This document shows, one piece after another, positions 43,956 to 53,853 of a DNA stretch of 64,000 bases. The notes beneath the pieces are model-generated. The model was not told the origin of the DNA and did not search any database. It was given only the letters and a program-made list of their open reading frames with translations. Each line of letters opens with the position of its first letter. Position 1 is the first letter of the stretch. The position numbers and the translations under genes are program-made. The DNA is from Tindallia californiensis (lineage in GTDB: Bacteria; Bacillota; Clostridia; Peptostreptococcales; Tindalliaceae): contig NZ_FNPV01000008.1 of assembly GCF_900107405.1 (NCBI RefSeq), forward strand, positions 100,554-164,553, written 5' to 3'.

Positions 43956-44843
43956 TTAGTCACCTCTTCCTTCCATACCGCTGGCCATTGCCAGTTCCAT
44001 AATTCTTTTCGCCCTGATCAGAACTGGTTCATCTACCATTTTTCCATCTACTACAATAACACCAGCGCCTCGTTCTTCTGCTTCCTCCATTGCATCAATG
44101 ATTTTTTTAGCTTGATACACTTCTTCCTTACCAGGAGAAAAGACTTTATGAACTACATTGATCTGACTTGGATGAATCAGCGATTTCCCACAAAAACCCA
44201 GCTGTTTCGCCATTTTTAATTCTTTTTCAAATGCTTCCGAATCCTCCAGATCTGCAAAAACTGTATCGATAGCATCAATCCCCGCTGCCATCGCCGCCAT
44301 CACCACATGCGAGCGAGCCCAATAAAGTTCTTCTCCTGTTTTGCTTCGTTCTGTAGCCATACTCCGTGTAAAGTCTTCTGCACCAAAGGAGATTCCTACC
44401 AACCGATCACTGGAACCGGCAATTGCCGGTGCATTAAGTACTCCTTTTGCCGTTTCGATGGCTCCAAGTATTTTCAAGCTTCTTGACTCTAACCCTATCT
44501 CTTTTTCCAGTTCTGTCAACAACATGTCCATTCGTTCAATATCTTCCGGCGATTCTGTCATAGGCAGTCGATAATTCTTCAACCCAGCATGGGCTAAAGC
44601 TCTCACATCCATTTCTCCATAAGGTGTGTACAATGGATTAATTCGCGAAAAAATCTCACATTTTCCAAAGTCGATTGACTTAATGGCCTCTACCAGCAGG
44701 TCTCTTGCACTATCTTTTTCTCTAACTGGTATTGCATCTTCAAGATCAAAAATAATGCAGTCAGGAGAAAAAACAGAGGCTTGAAATATCATTCCCGGAT
44801 TGTTAGCCGGAACAAACATCATAGATCTTCTAAGTTTTCTCAC
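43956..44843 (-). CDS. citE: Citrate lyase beta subunit
   Basis: A 295-residue CitE: MMFVPANNPGM near the start, IIFDLEDAIPVREKDSARD (acid metal site), GAIETAKGVLNA and SFGAEDFTRSMA. It cleaves citryl-thioester to oxaloacetate and the acetylated carrier. The start is a GTG that overlaps the citD stop (GTGA) with GGAGGGAGG in front. Confidence 0.93.
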   Translation of the reverse strand: MRKLRRSMMFVPANNPGMIFQASVFSPDCIIFDLEDAIPVREKDSARDLLVEAIKSIDFGKCEIFSRINPLYTPYGEMDVRALAHAGLKNYRLPMTESPEDIERMDMLLTELEKEIGLESRSLKILGAIETAKGVLNAPAIAGSSDRLVGISFGAEDFTRSMATERSKTGEELYWARSHVVMAAMAAGIDAIDTVFADLEDSEAFEKELKMAKQLGFCGKSLIHPSQINVVHKVFSPGKEEVYQAKKIIDAMEEAEERGAGVIVVDGKMVDEPVLIRAKRIMELAMASGMEGRGD

Positions 44844-45118
44844 GAAACCTCCCTCCTTTGTGCCCGATTTACGGCCGTAATAATTCTCGCACGAATTGCA
44901 TAGTCTAAAGCACCTTTGTCTACAATTTTAATCAACCCATGCTTCACACCAAGTTCTTCAAGAGTCTCTCTTGCTGTTTTTTCAATTAATTTTCCAAACT
45001 GATGGATAACATTGCTCTCAAGATCTATATTCAAGGGGCCTTCTGTCCGGAGTTCTACGGTGACCATTACATCATTGGACTCAAGGGTACCGGCAATTCC
45101 CGTTGTGATCTTATCCAT
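44840..45118 (-). CDS. citD: Citrate lyase acyl carrier protein (gamma subunit)
   Basis: A 92-residue CitD from the ATG at 45118, 7 nt after AGAGGAGG. The upstream open frame to 45199 has no site. AGTLESNDVMV at residues about 9-19 contains the serine that carries the triphosphoribosyl-dephospho-CoA group, which the CitG/CitX proteins encoded at 56.7-58.1 kb make and attach. It leads the citDEF order. Confidence 0.93.
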   Translation of the reverse strand: MDKITTGIAGTLESNDVMVTVELRTEGPLNIDLESNVIHQFGKLIEKTARETLEELGVKHGLIKIVDKGALDYAIRARIITAVNRAQRREVS

Positions 45119-45257
45119 GCTATTCCTCCTCTCACAAAGTAAAAATCTACCTTTAATGATTAATGCCTCTACCATTCTAATCGTATTATTCGGAATCACT
45201 TCATCATTTAATCGAATGCGCGAACCTGCTTATTCACTATGGCATTGATAAGAATCC

Positions 45258-47555
45258 TTATGGTTGATTTCTATAGTAATTAATAAGACAGCCCGCCACT
45301 ATAATTTCTTTTTCCTCCTTCGATAAATCGCCTAAGCTTACTTTGAATGTCGCAACTTGCTCTCCGATCACATAGGCTTCAATCTCTGGAGTACCCTCAA
45401 GTACTGCTTTTCTAATTCCTGGAATGTATAGATAGTCTCCTTTATCAAAAGGAGGTTCTCCTTTTATTTCAAAAGGTAAAATTCCCCAGTTAATTAAATT
45501 TGAACGATACCGCTTTGTTGCATACTGATTGGCAAAGTTTGCCCAGGTACCTAGTACCTTTTGGCATGACGCTGCTTGTTCCCGAGCCGAACCATCTCCG
45601 GGGCTAATGGCAAACACAGAGCTTCCTATGCCCATAGAGGATAATTTGTCCCCTCTGTCCGCATCTATTTTGCTTATTTTATCATAAATTGTTTTCAAAT
45701 CCTGATTGCCATCTCTTGGGTCTTCTCCCTTTTCTCTCCTAAGTTCAAGCTGATGAATCTCTTTTGCTTTGGACACATACTCCGGATCTTTTCTGCTCAG
45801 AGTAAACTCAGCCAGTTTTATTGGGTTCGAACGATAAGAGGAAGTCTCGCCGGATGGTATTAACTCATCTGTAGTTGTAACTGGATCTTTAATATAGCTT
45901 ACCACTTTCAACAATATGTCCTCTGTCAATGCTGGCATTTCAGGCCAGTTTTTAATATTAGGACCAAAGATCAGTTCTGTCTCTTCCTTGGGTTTTCCAA
46001 TGCCGTCGTATACTCGTTTATCGTAAATAGTTTTATCAAAATAGTAGATTGGCTTTGAGTATTCTACGTCTATCTCTGTTGCTGAGGTTAGCTTGCCATG
46101 GTTAATGGCCGTTGCTGCAATAGATCGTGCATCCATTAAGGCAACATAGGATATCTGTCCATCACTTGGTTTTGATCCTTCCCTGTTAGGGAAATTCCGA
46201 GTGGTATGCCTTATGGACAATTCATTATTGGCCGGAGTATCTCCTGCACCAAAGCAGGGCCCACAAAATGCTTCACGAATCAACGCTCCGGCACTCATGA
46301 TTTTGACGATGGCACCGTTTTTCACCAATTCCATATAAGCTGGCTGGCTTCCCGGATAGATACTCATCGAAAAACTTGAATTGCCAATAGATTTTCCTTC
46401 CATAATGTCCGCCACTTCCACAATATTATCAAAGGTACCTCCGGAACAACCTGCCACGATTCCCTGGTCAACGTAAATATCTTTGCCGTGCAGTTTTGAT
46501 TTAAGATCTATTTTCAGATCTGAGCTGTCAAAAAGTTCCAGTCCTTCCTTTTCTACCTTGTTAAGAATATCTGCTGCATTCTCACGAAGTTCCCGGATGC
46601 TGTAGGTGTTGCTTGGATGAAAAGGCATCGCAATCATTGGTTCAATCTTATCAAGATCCACATAAACCAGGCCATCATAATAGGCTACTGATCCCGGCTC
46701 CATTTTTTTGTAGTCTTCTGGACGTCCATGAATCATCAGATAGTCTTTAACCTGGTCATCTGTACACCATATGGAACTCCAGCAGGTTGTTTCTGTCGTC
46801 ATCACATCGATTCCATTCCGGTATTCCACGGGGAGATTTTGAATTCCCGGTCCCACAAACTCCATCACTTTGTTTTTAACATAACCATCGGCATAAACAG
46901 CACCTATAATGGACAGAGCAACGTCTTGTGGTCCAACGCCTGGTTTTGGTTTTCCGTATAAATACACGGCTACCACACCAGGATAAGTAATATCATAGGT
47001 TTTTCCAACCAACTGCTTCGCCAGTTCGCCTCCACCCTCACCAACAGCTAAAGTACCAAGGGCTCCATAACGGGTGTGGCTGTCAGAACCGAGAATCATT
47101 TTTCCACAACCGGCCATCATTTCACGATTATAGGAGTGAATTACGCCTAAGTTGGTGGGAAGGTAGACGCCTCCGTATTTTTGAGCTGCCGATAAAGCAA
47201 ATTTATGGTCATCTTCATTAATGGTGCCTCCAACGGCACATAATGAATTGTGGCAATTCGTTAAGATATATGGGAGCGGGAAGTTTTTCATGCCACTTGC
47301 CCGTGCCGTCTGGATAATTCCAACATACGTGATGTCATGAGAGGTCATGGAATCAAATTTCAATTTCAAACTGGTCATGTCTTCCGAGGTATTATGTGTT
47401 TCAAGAAGATGATAGGTAATTGTTTTTTTTCTGGCTGTTGCTTCCGCCACTTCATCACCAGTTAATTGCTGAAGTTTTTGAGGTGCGTTTTCATCATTTT
47501 CTACCATCTCTGTACCGTTTACCAGGTAAACTCCGTTGCGATACTTTTTAACCAT
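45258..47555 (-). CDS. YbhJ-type hydratase of the aconitase superfamily
   Basis: A 765-residue Fe-S hydratase-like protein, close in length to the poorly known E. coli YbhJ. It shows GSDSHTRYGALGTLAVGEGG, GCSGGTFDNI and EAFCGPCFGAG (likely cluster cysteines), and a small swivel domain with GDGSAREQAASCQ near the end. The usual aconitase GSCTN motif is replaced by GCSGG. Substrate unknown; in this operon a tricarboxylate or a related hydroxyacid is likely. It stands between the transporter gene tctA and citD, and starts after GAGGAGGAGC. Confidence 0.8.
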   Translation of the reverse strand: MVKKYRNGVYLVNGTEMVENDENAPQKLQQLTGDEVAEATARKKTITYHLLETHNTSEDMTSLKLKFDSMTSHDITYVGIIQTARASGMKNFPLPYILTNCHNSLCAVGGTINEDDHKFALSAAQKYGGVYLPTNLGVIHSYNREMMAGCGKMILGSDSHTRYGALGTLAVGEGGGELAKQLVGKTYDITYPGVVAVYLYGKPKPGVGPQDVALSIIGAVYADGYVKNKVMEFVGPGIQNLPVEYRNGIDVMTTETTCWSSIWCTDDQVKDYLMIHGRPEDYKKMEPGSVAYYDGLVYVDLDKIEPMIAMPFHPSNTYSIRELRENAADILNKVEKEGLELFDSSDLKIDLKSKLHGKDIYVDQGIVAGCSGGTFDNIVEVADIMEGKSIGNSSFSMSIYPGSQPAYMELVKNGAIVKIMSAGALIREAFCGPCFGAGDTPANNELSIRHTTRNFPNREGSKPSDGQISYVALMDARSIAATAINHGKLTSATEIDVEYSKPIYYFDKTIYDKRVYDGIGKPKEETELIFGPNIKNWPEMPALTEDILLKVVSYIKDPVTTTDELIPSGETSSYRSNPIKLAEFTLSRKDPEYVSKAKEIHQLELRREKGEDPRDGNQDLKTIYDKISKIDADRGDKLSSMGIGSSVFAISPGDGSAREQAASCQKVLGTWANFANQYATKRYRSNLINWGILPFEIKGEPPFDKGDYLYIPGIRKAVLEGTPEIEAYVIGEQVATFKVSLGDLSKEEKEIIVAGCLINYYRNQP

Positions 47556-47634
47556 TTTAGCTCCTCCTCAATGACGATCTCACAACTCTAGAACAGAATT
47601 CACGACACTGTTTTATCTTTCCCCTACAGAAATA

Positions 47635-49149
47635 TTAAGCTCCTTCTTCAAACCTTTGATTTTTTGCTTCTCTTATTTTTTTCATTACAAAAGGTGCGAT
47701 CGAAAGAATTACAATACTAATCAGTAAAGCTAAACTTATGGGTCGGGTGAAAAACACGGTATAGTCTCCACCGTAACGAATTGCCGTTCTGATAAAGTGA
47801 GCATCTGCCATAGGACCAAGGACAATACCCAGCACTACAGCAATCGCCGGATAATCGTATTTTTTCATAATCCATCCTAAGAAGCCAAATACAAACATAA
47901 TCCGTGCATCAAACATGCTGTTGGACAAAGCAAAAGAACCTACGATACACAAGATAGCAATGGATGGTGTCAGTATTTTGGTTGATACATTCAGTACTCC
48001 TGTTAATGTATAGGAAAAGAAAATTCCCCCAATGTACATCACAATCTGACTTAAAAACAAAGCAATGATAATAGCATATACAAATTCCATCTGATTCATA
48101 AATAATCTTGGACCTGGTTGAAGCCCATGAAGCATTAGAGCTCCTAGCATCATTGCGGTTGTTCCACCACCAGGGATTCCCAATGCCAACATGGTAATCA
48201 TTGCACCACCAGTAGAAGCATTGTTAGACGATTCTGCGGCAATAACCCCATCTGGATTTCCTTTTCCAAAGCTATCTGGCTCTTTAGAGGATAGCTTTGC
48301 CTGATTATAACTTATAAAGCTGGCAATAGTTGCACCTGCCGCTGGTACAGCTCCAATAAAGGTACCTATTCCGCTTGAGCGAAGTAAGTTAATCGGTGAT
48401 TTCAAGCATTTCACTGTGCCTAAGAACATCTCTTTATAGCTTCTTTCAACTTTTTCAGAATCGCTAGTTACGTATTCCTTATTGATCATGCTGTATAATT
48501 CTGTAAACGCTAAAAACCCTATAATAGCAGGCATTTGTGAAACTCCATCCAAGAGGTTTGTAAACCCAAAAGTAGCTCTAACCGCTCCTGTTGGTGAAAT
48601 TCCTACAGCGGATATTAACACACCAAAAAGTCCGGCTAGAATGGCTTTTGCAAAACTTCCTTGTTTCATACTAGCAATAATGGTTAAGCCTAAGACGGCT
48701 AACAAAAACATTTCCGGCGCTCCAAAACGAATAGCAAATCCTGCAATAGGATACATAGCTACTAAAAGCAGTGCGTAGCTTATGACTCCTCCCACTACTG
48801 ATGAACCAATGGCAAGACCCAATGCTTCGCTGGATTTTCCTTGCTTTGTCATTTCATACCCATCAAAAGCAGTGGCTACTGCTCCAGGTGTTCCTGGTGC
48901 ATTTAACAAAATAGCCGCAATCGAACCTCCATAGGTTGAACCAGCATAGTTAGATGCAAGAAAAACCATTGCTGTCAACGCATCCATTGTATATGTCACT
49001 GGTAAAAGAATTGCAATTGCCATCGCCGAGGAAAATCCCGGGATAGCTCCAGCAATAATTCCAAAGAAAACTCCAAAAGTGATAATAAGAGCAATTTCTA
49101 AGCTCATAAGTTGGGATGCCCCACCTAAAAAAGCTGACCATTCAATCAT
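47635..49149 (-). CDS. tctA: Tripartite tricarboxylate transporter, large membrane subunit
   Basis: A 504-residue TctA with about 11-12 membrane spans: FGIIAGAIPGFSSAMAIAIL, SNYAGSTYGGSIAAILLNAPG and GIPGGGTTAMMLGALMLHGL are family signatures. It forms the ion-driven pore of the TctABC system; the tctB gene precedes it by 44 bp. Start after GAGGAGGGTCTAGC. Confidence 0.93.
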   Translation of the reverse strand: MIEWSAFLGGASQLMSLEIALIITFGVFFGIIAGAIPGFSSAMAIAILLPVTYTMDALTAMVFLASNYAGSTYGGSIAAILLNAPGTPGAVATAFDGYEMTKQGKSSEALGLAIGSSVVGGVISYALLLVAMYPIAGFAIRFGAPEMFLLAVLGLTIIASMKQGSFAKAILAGLFGVLISAVGISPTGAVRATFGFTNLLDGVSQMPAIIGFLAFTELYSMINKEYVTSDSEKVERSYKEMFLGTVKCLKSPINLLRSSGIGTFIGAVPAAGATIASFISYNQAKLSSKEPDSFGKGNPDGVIAAESSNNASTGGAMITMLALGIPGGGTTAMMLGALMLHGLQPGPRLFMNQMEFVYAIIIALFLSQIVMYIGGIFFSYTLTGVLNVSTKILTPSIAILCIVGSFALSNSMFDARIMFVFGFLGWIMKKYDYPAIAVVLGIVLGPMADAHFIRTAIRYGGDYTVFFTRPISLALLISIVILSIAPFVMKKIREAKNQRFEEGA

Positions 49150-49193
49150 ACGCTAGACCCTCCTCAAGTTTCAGTTTTTTCATAGTCACATCG

Positions 49194-49694
49194 TTACATA
49201 ATTCCACTTAAAATCCCCTTTGGAAGTGGCACCCTTAACCACATCTGGAAAAGCAAGAAAAGAAACAGAATAAGTCCGACAGGTACACCAACTAATAGCT
49301 TGTAATTCCTTATTCCCAACAGGTACATCATAATGATTAAATAGCCTCCAAAAGTAATCACATATCCCAGTGTCATAATGACGCTGACAGCGATGGTTGT
49401 CAGCACCACAAAAATGATAATATTCTTATTTTCTTTTTTGAGTATCAAGTCTTTGAAATTAATCTTGCTTTTAAGTTCCGTTTTTTCTTCACTGGTAATT
49501 TTAATTTCTCTAATGATCATATACAGCGACAGGCCTACGACACCTGCGAGAATAAATCGAACTAACAGCATAGAATCCGTGCCCATTAGCCTCATGACTT
49601 CACGCAGATACATAAAAGAAAACATCAACATAATGCCAGGAAGAATCAGTTCTCCTTTGGACTTAATATAGATATAGTACTTCCCTATTTTCAT
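49194..49694 (-). CDS. tctB: Tripartite tricarboxylate transporter, small membrane subunit
   Basis: A 166-residue protein with four predicted membrane spans (about 17-32, 40-62, 93-128, 133-155), the usual TctB design. Sequence conservation in this subunit is low; the call rests on size, topology and position between tctC and tctA. Start after AAAGGAGGCAC. Confidence 0.85.
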   Translation of the reverse strand: MKIGKYYIYIKSKGELILPGIMLMFSFMYLREVMRLMGTDSMLLVRFILAGVVGLSLYMIIREIKITSEEKTELKSKINFKDLILKKENKNIIIFVVLTTIAVSVIMTLGYVITFGGYLIIMMYLLGIRNYKLLVGVPVGLILFLFLLFQMWLRVPLPKGILSGIM

Positions 49695-49723
49695 ATGTGC
49701 CTCCTTTTTCCCGGTAAACTATC

Positions 49724-49782
49724 GAAGAACGTCACCAACACAATTTTCGACTTCTAATTGTTTTTCTATGGTGACGTTCTTC
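49724..49782 (-). other. Long intercistronic hairpin between tctC and tctB
   Basis: A perfect 13-bp stem GAAGAACGTCACC/GGTGACGTTCTTC encloses a 33-nt loop right after tctC. No T-run follows, so it is better explained as a 3' stabiliser that lets the binding protein be made in excess over the membrane subunits. Confidence 0.6.
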
Positions 49783-49827
49783 TTTCTACAAAGGGGGATA
49801 ATTTATTCAATCATTTTTATTGCTTAT

Positions 49828-50883
49828 CTAATATAAATGCTCAAACTGAGACAATGTTCGATGAGTCGATTCGGCTATTCTATTAGCCTCCTCCGGGCCA
49901 ATCCATTGAGAAATAGGCATTTGACCATTATCTACCATTTCCTGAATATGATCTTCATGATTGAAAGCCGCTTCATAAGCTGTTAATAGTATTTCATATC
50001 GATCCGGATGAGTCTCTTTAAAGGTTGTTGTAACAGCAATTCCTCTGCAGGATGCCAGACCCATAGCTGTTTCAATGATTTCTTCGTCATCAAAAATTTC
50101 ATCAAAGCTTGGTGCATCTGGCCAGATAGAACTTCTTTCATTCCATCCAACTCCAAGGGATTTTGACTGATCAATCAGTTGAGCGCTTGGTGCTACATTA
50201 GTAAAGGCAACGTCAACATGTCCTCCCAGAAATGCGGTTCTAACATCTCCGCCGCCATCATAAGGCACCATGATTGGCTCAATTCCCAGTTTGTCAATGA
50301 GGTATTCCATAAATATATGACCTCCACCCATTTGAGCAACACCAATGGATACTTCACCTGGATTTTCTGCAATATAGTCAATTAATTCTGCCAAGTCATC
50401 CCAAGGTGCATCTTCCGCAACATTGACCGCTACAGGATCAATATGATGGAAGTTTAACCAATGGATATCATCGATGGCGTATTCAGCACCCTGCCCAATA
50501 ATGGTGTTGCTGGCATGAGGTTGAGTGGCAAAAAGAACAGAGTATCCTTCATCGCCATCTCCTGATCGCAATAAATGAGTGATTCCAATTTGTGTCCCAG
50601 CGCCTTCTCTATTTTCAACCAGCACGTTAACGCCCAGTTCATCCGCTAAAAATGGTGCAACTACCCTTGCTGCCAAGTCTGTTCCGCCACCCGCTGAAAA
50701 AGGTACCGCCAGTTCAATGTTTCTTGTTGGATATCCGTTTCCTCCGGATGCTTCCTGCCCATTCTCTGTTTGTGAACCTGCATCTACAGCTTCCTCTTGT
50801 GATCCACAACCAGTAAAAGTCATACTAACTATTAAAACAGCCACCAGAATCATTATCCTACTCCACTTTTTCGTCTTAAACAT
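49828..50883 (-). CDS. tctC: Tripartite tricarboxylate transporter, substrate-binding lipoprotein
   Basis: A 351-residue lipoprotein from the ATG at 50883 (GAGGAGGG just upstream; the frame open to 50985 adds 34 residues with no site). The signal peptide ends in the lipobox FTGC, so Cys is lipidated, followed by a Gly/Ser/Glu-rich linker. The TctC fold is marked by ELAVPFSAGGGTDLAARV and GGGDVRTAFLGGHVDVAFT. It catches the carboxylate outside the cell and hands it to TctAB. Confidence 0.92.
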   Translation of the reverse strand: MFKTKKWSRIMILVAVLIVSMTFTGCGSQEEAVDAGSQTENGQEASGGNGYPTRNIELAVPFSAGGGTDLAARVVAPFLADELGVNVLVENREGAGTQIGITHLLRSGDGDEGYSVLFATQPHASNTIIGQGAEYAIDDIHWLNFHHIDPVAVNVAEDAPWDDLAELIDYIAENPGEVSIGVAQMGGGHIFMEYLIDKLGIEPIMVPYDGGGDVRTAFLGGHVDVAFTNVAPSAQLIDQSKSLGVGWNERSSIWPDAPSFDEIFDDEEIIETAMGLASCRGIAVTTTFKETHPDRYEILLTAYEAAFNHEDHIQEMVDNGQMPISQWIGPEEANRIAESTHRTLSQFEHLY

Positions 50884-51006
50884 TGTAACCCTCCTCATTA
50901 ATTTTTCTTCATTAGTTTTATTGATTCTTTTATCTAATGCCCGGCTTCTTCCTCGCTCCTTATCCCCTCCTCTTCCTATCTTCAAATCAACTTGTACATA
51001 GTTTCT

Positions 51007-52950
51007 TTAGTTTATTTGATTTTTTTGTTTCACATAGTTTAAACGTCCACCGGCAATTAAAAGTTCTGCTTCCCTATCCGATATGTCCAGCACAGTTTCA
51101 ATGATAAGGTTTTGAGTGTTGTTACGGATGCTTATTTTTTTATTTTTAATTTGATTAATTATTTGCACCACTTCCAGCTCATCATCCCTGGCAATATATT
51201 CATAGTCTTTCTTGTCCCGGAATATCAGGGGCAGAATGCCAAAGTTGATTAAATTAGCTTTATGAATTCTTGCAATAGACTTAGCAAGGATTGCTTTTAC
51301 ACCAAGATACATAGGGGCAATAGCCGCATGTTCTCTACTGGATCCTTGTCCATAGTTTTCTCCCCCTACAATAATGCTTTTCTTGTATTGTTGGGTTCTT
51401 TCCACAAAATTCGGATCAATTCTGCCAAAAGTGATCTTCGATATCTCTGGCACATTAGATCTAAGAGATGAAAAGATTGAACCAGCCGGAATAATGTCAT
51501 CGGTTGTCATATTGTCTCCTAATTTTGATACCACATGAGCTTTCAGGGTTTCTGTTATCCCTTCGTTAATAGGCAATGGTTTTATATTAGGACCTCTTAA
51601 TATCTCAACTTCATCTGTGTGCTTATTTTTAGGTTTTATTACCTGACTATCATCTACCAGGTATTTTGTCGGCTCCACAAAGGCTGCCAGTTCTCTGCTG
51701 TTAAATACTCTTCTCGGATCTTCAATATACCCCGTTAATGCCGCAGCTGCTGCCACTTCCGGACTTGCCAAATATACATGAGCATCCATTGTGCCACTTC
51801 TGCCTTTGAAATTTCGGTTGGATGTCCTTACAGAAACACCACCACTGTTTGGGGCTTGTCCTATGCCAACACAGGCACCACAGCCAGGTTCCATAATTCT
51901 CGCTCCTGATGTTACTAAGCTTTGAATCACACCGTCACGGATCAACTCCTGAAATGTTTGGCGAGTACCGGCTGATAGAATAAAACTAACATCAGGATGT
52001 ACTGTTTTATCCCTAAGCATAACCGCCGCTTTTTTAATATCTGAGTAGGAGGCATTTGTACAGCTCCCTATATATACCTGATCCACTTTCACATGAGAAC
52101 ACTCTTTTACAGGAACTACATTGTCCGGCATGTCCGGCTTTGCAATCATTGGTTCCAGTTCATTCAGGTCAATCTCTATCACTTCATCATAGACCGCATT
52201 CTCATCCGGCAGGATTTCTGTCCAGTCTTCTTCTCTTCCTTGTGCTTTCAAAAATTTTCTTGTCATTTCATCACTTGGGAAAATGGATGTTGTTGCTCCC
52301 AGTTCAGCTCCCATGTTCGTAATCGTTGCCCGGTCCGGAACCCTTAACGACTTAATACCCTCGCCAGTATATTCCATTATTTTGCCCAAGCCGCCTTTCA
52401 CAGACAGACGCCTCAAAAGCTCAAGAATAATATCTTTAGGCGCAACGCCCGGTTTCAACTCACCCGTTAGAACTACATTTGTGATGAAGGGCATTGTAAG
52501 GTGAAAAGCTTCGCCAGCCATAGCCATCGCCACATCCATCCCACCAGCACCAATCGCAAGAACTCCAAGTCCTCCTGTGGTTGTCGTATGGCTATCAGAT
52601 CCTATCAGGGTTTTTCCAGGTACTGCATACCGTTGGTAATGAACGGAGTGGCATATTCCATTTCCTGCTTTTGAATAATGAACACCAAATTTTTCTGCTG
52701 TAGATTTCAAAAATAAATGGTCATCCATGTTTTTATAGTCCACCTGAAGTAAATTATGATCGACATAGCTTATCGAAAATTCAGTCTTCACTTTTGGTAT
52801 CTTCATCGATTCAAAGGCAAGGTATGCCAGTGTTCCTGTCACGTCGTGAGTGAGGGTCTGATCCATTTTAATGCCTATCTCGCTGCCTTTTGTCATTTTT
52901 CCATCCACTAGGTGAGTTTTAATTATTTTTTCTGCAACCGTCTTTCCCAT
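51007..52950 (-). CDS. acnA: Aconitate hydratase
   Basis: A 647-residue aconitase from the ATG at 52950 (GAGGAG 8 nt upstream). It has the three cluster cysteines in GSCTNASYSD and CGACVGIG, substrate loops GSDSHTTTTGGLG and RTSNRNFKGRSGT, and a swivel domain with GGENYGQGSSREHAA. The length matches the compact archaeal/mitochondrial-like bacterial type. It interconverts citrate, aconitate and isocitrate, so it would convert imported aconitate or isocitrate to the citrate that CitDEF cleaves. It is the second aconitase-type gene in the same cluster. Confidence 0.9.
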   Translation of the reverse strand: MGKTVAEKIIKTHLVDGKMTKGSEIGIKMDQTLTHDVTGTLAYLAFESMKIPKVKTEFSISYVDHNLLQVDYKNMDDHLFLKSTAEKFGVHYSKAGNGICHSVHYQRYAVPGKTLIGSDSHTTTTGGLGVLAIGAGGMDVAMAMAGEAFHLTMPFITNVVLTGELKPGVAPKDIILELLRRLSVKGGLGKIMEYTGEGIKSLRVPDRATITNMGAELGATTSIFPSDEMTRKFLKAQGREEDWTEILPDENAVYDEVIEIDLNELEPMIAKPDMPDNVVPVKECSHVKVDQVYIGSCTNASYSDIKKAAVMLRDKTVHPDVSFILSAGTRQTFQELIRDGVIQSLVTSGARIMEPGCGACVGIGQAPNSGGVSVRTSNRNFKGRSGTMDAHVYLASPEVAAAAALTGYIEDPRRVFNSRELAAFVEPTKYLVDDSQVIKPKNKHTDEVEILRGPNIKPLPINEGITETLKAHVVSKLGDNMTTDDIIPAGSIFSSLRSNVPEISKITFGRIDPNFVERTQQYKKSIIVGGENYGQGSSREHAAIAPMYLGVKAILAKSIARIHKANLINFGILPLIFRDKKDYEYIARDDELEVVQIINQIKNKKISIRNNTQNLIIETVLDISDREAELLIAGGRLNYVKQKNQIN

Positions 52951-53046
52951 AAAAACCACTCCTCATTGAGTAACCAAAGTATCTTACTGCAGAATACCTT
53001 TATTCCCTCATATTCACGCAAGGTTTGTCTTTTTTTCCCAGTTCAT

Positions 53047-53736
53047 CTATACCGATTCATCTTCGTATCCCAATTGCTTCATTTTTTCCGAAATATTGTC
53101 AGATATATATTTTCCTTTTATAATTTCCTGACGTATTTTTTCTACCATTTCCTGCTTTTTCTTAGCGTTTTCAAGAATTTTATCAACATCATCTGCCGGC
53201 AATATTACCACGCCATTTTCGTCACCAACAACAATATCACCTGGATGAACATTCATACCTCCACATACAATAGGGATATTTATTTCACCCGGACTGTTTT
53301 TTGTGCTGGAACTACAAACTATATTTTTGCAATAAATCTGAACACCTATTTCCCTACAAGCACTGACATCTCTTATGGAGCCGTCAATAATAATTCCTTC
53401 AATGTTTTTTTGCTTTGCTATCAGGCTTTTCAAGTCGCCCCATACCGCATTCATATCAGTTCCAAAAGCATCAATCACAATGATATCTCCCGCCTGAGCA
53501 ATATCGATGGCTTTAGAAACTAACAAGCTGTCTCCTAGGGTTAGCTTAAGCGTAATCGCAGGTCCAACAATACTTTTTTCCTGGATCACAGGCTTGAGGT
53601 CACTCGATAAAGCTATTCGACTGCCTGCTCCATCCGCCAGCAAAGTGGTATCATACTGCTTAATCTTTTCTATTGTGTTCTGATCTAATCGATTGATTTT
53701 TGTTCTCACACGATATCCGATTCTATCCTTGCTCAC
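53047..53736 (-). CDS. RraA-family protein (HMG/CHA aldolase or oxaloacetate decarboxylase type)
   Basis: A 229-residue protein from the GTG at 53736, with AAGGGG 8 nt upstream; another GTG at 53745 overlaps that site. It has the RraA/aldolase metal region IIVIDAFGTDMNAVWGD and the Arg/Asp motif IIIDGSIRDV. Members with these residues cleave hydroxy-oxo acids such as 4-carboxy-4-hydroxy-2-oxoadipate, and many decarboxylate oxaloacetate. Being first in the operon that makes oxaloacetate by citrate lyase, it may act as the oxaloacetate decarboxylase. A likely GntR operator precedes it. Confidence 0.82.
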   Translation of the reverse strand: MSKDRIGYRVRTKINRLDQNTIEKIKQYDTTLLADGAGSRIALSSDLKPVIQEKSIVGPAITLKLTLGDSLLVSKAIDIAQAGDIIVIDAFGTDMNAVWGDLKSLIAKQKNIEGIIIDGSIRDVSACREIGVQIYCKNIVCSSSTKNSPGEINIPIVCGGMNVHPGDIVVGDENGVVILPADDVDKILENAKKKQEMVEKIRQEIIKGKYISDNISEKMKQLGYEDESV

Positions 53737-53853
53737 TTTTTTCACCCCTTGTAGGATTCTAAGGTGTCCCCTTCTTCTAATGAATCATGCTTCCAGGCCT
53801 TGGTAGATATCCTCGTTGATCGCTTTCTGGATCATCATTTTTCAGTTTCAGTT

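Noticed and set aside
52912..53523. 203-codon open frame on the plus strand opposite the RraA and aconitase genes
   Set aside because: It is antisense to two well-supported genes, has a low-complexity Phe/Asn/Tyr-rich translation and no ribosome-binding site.
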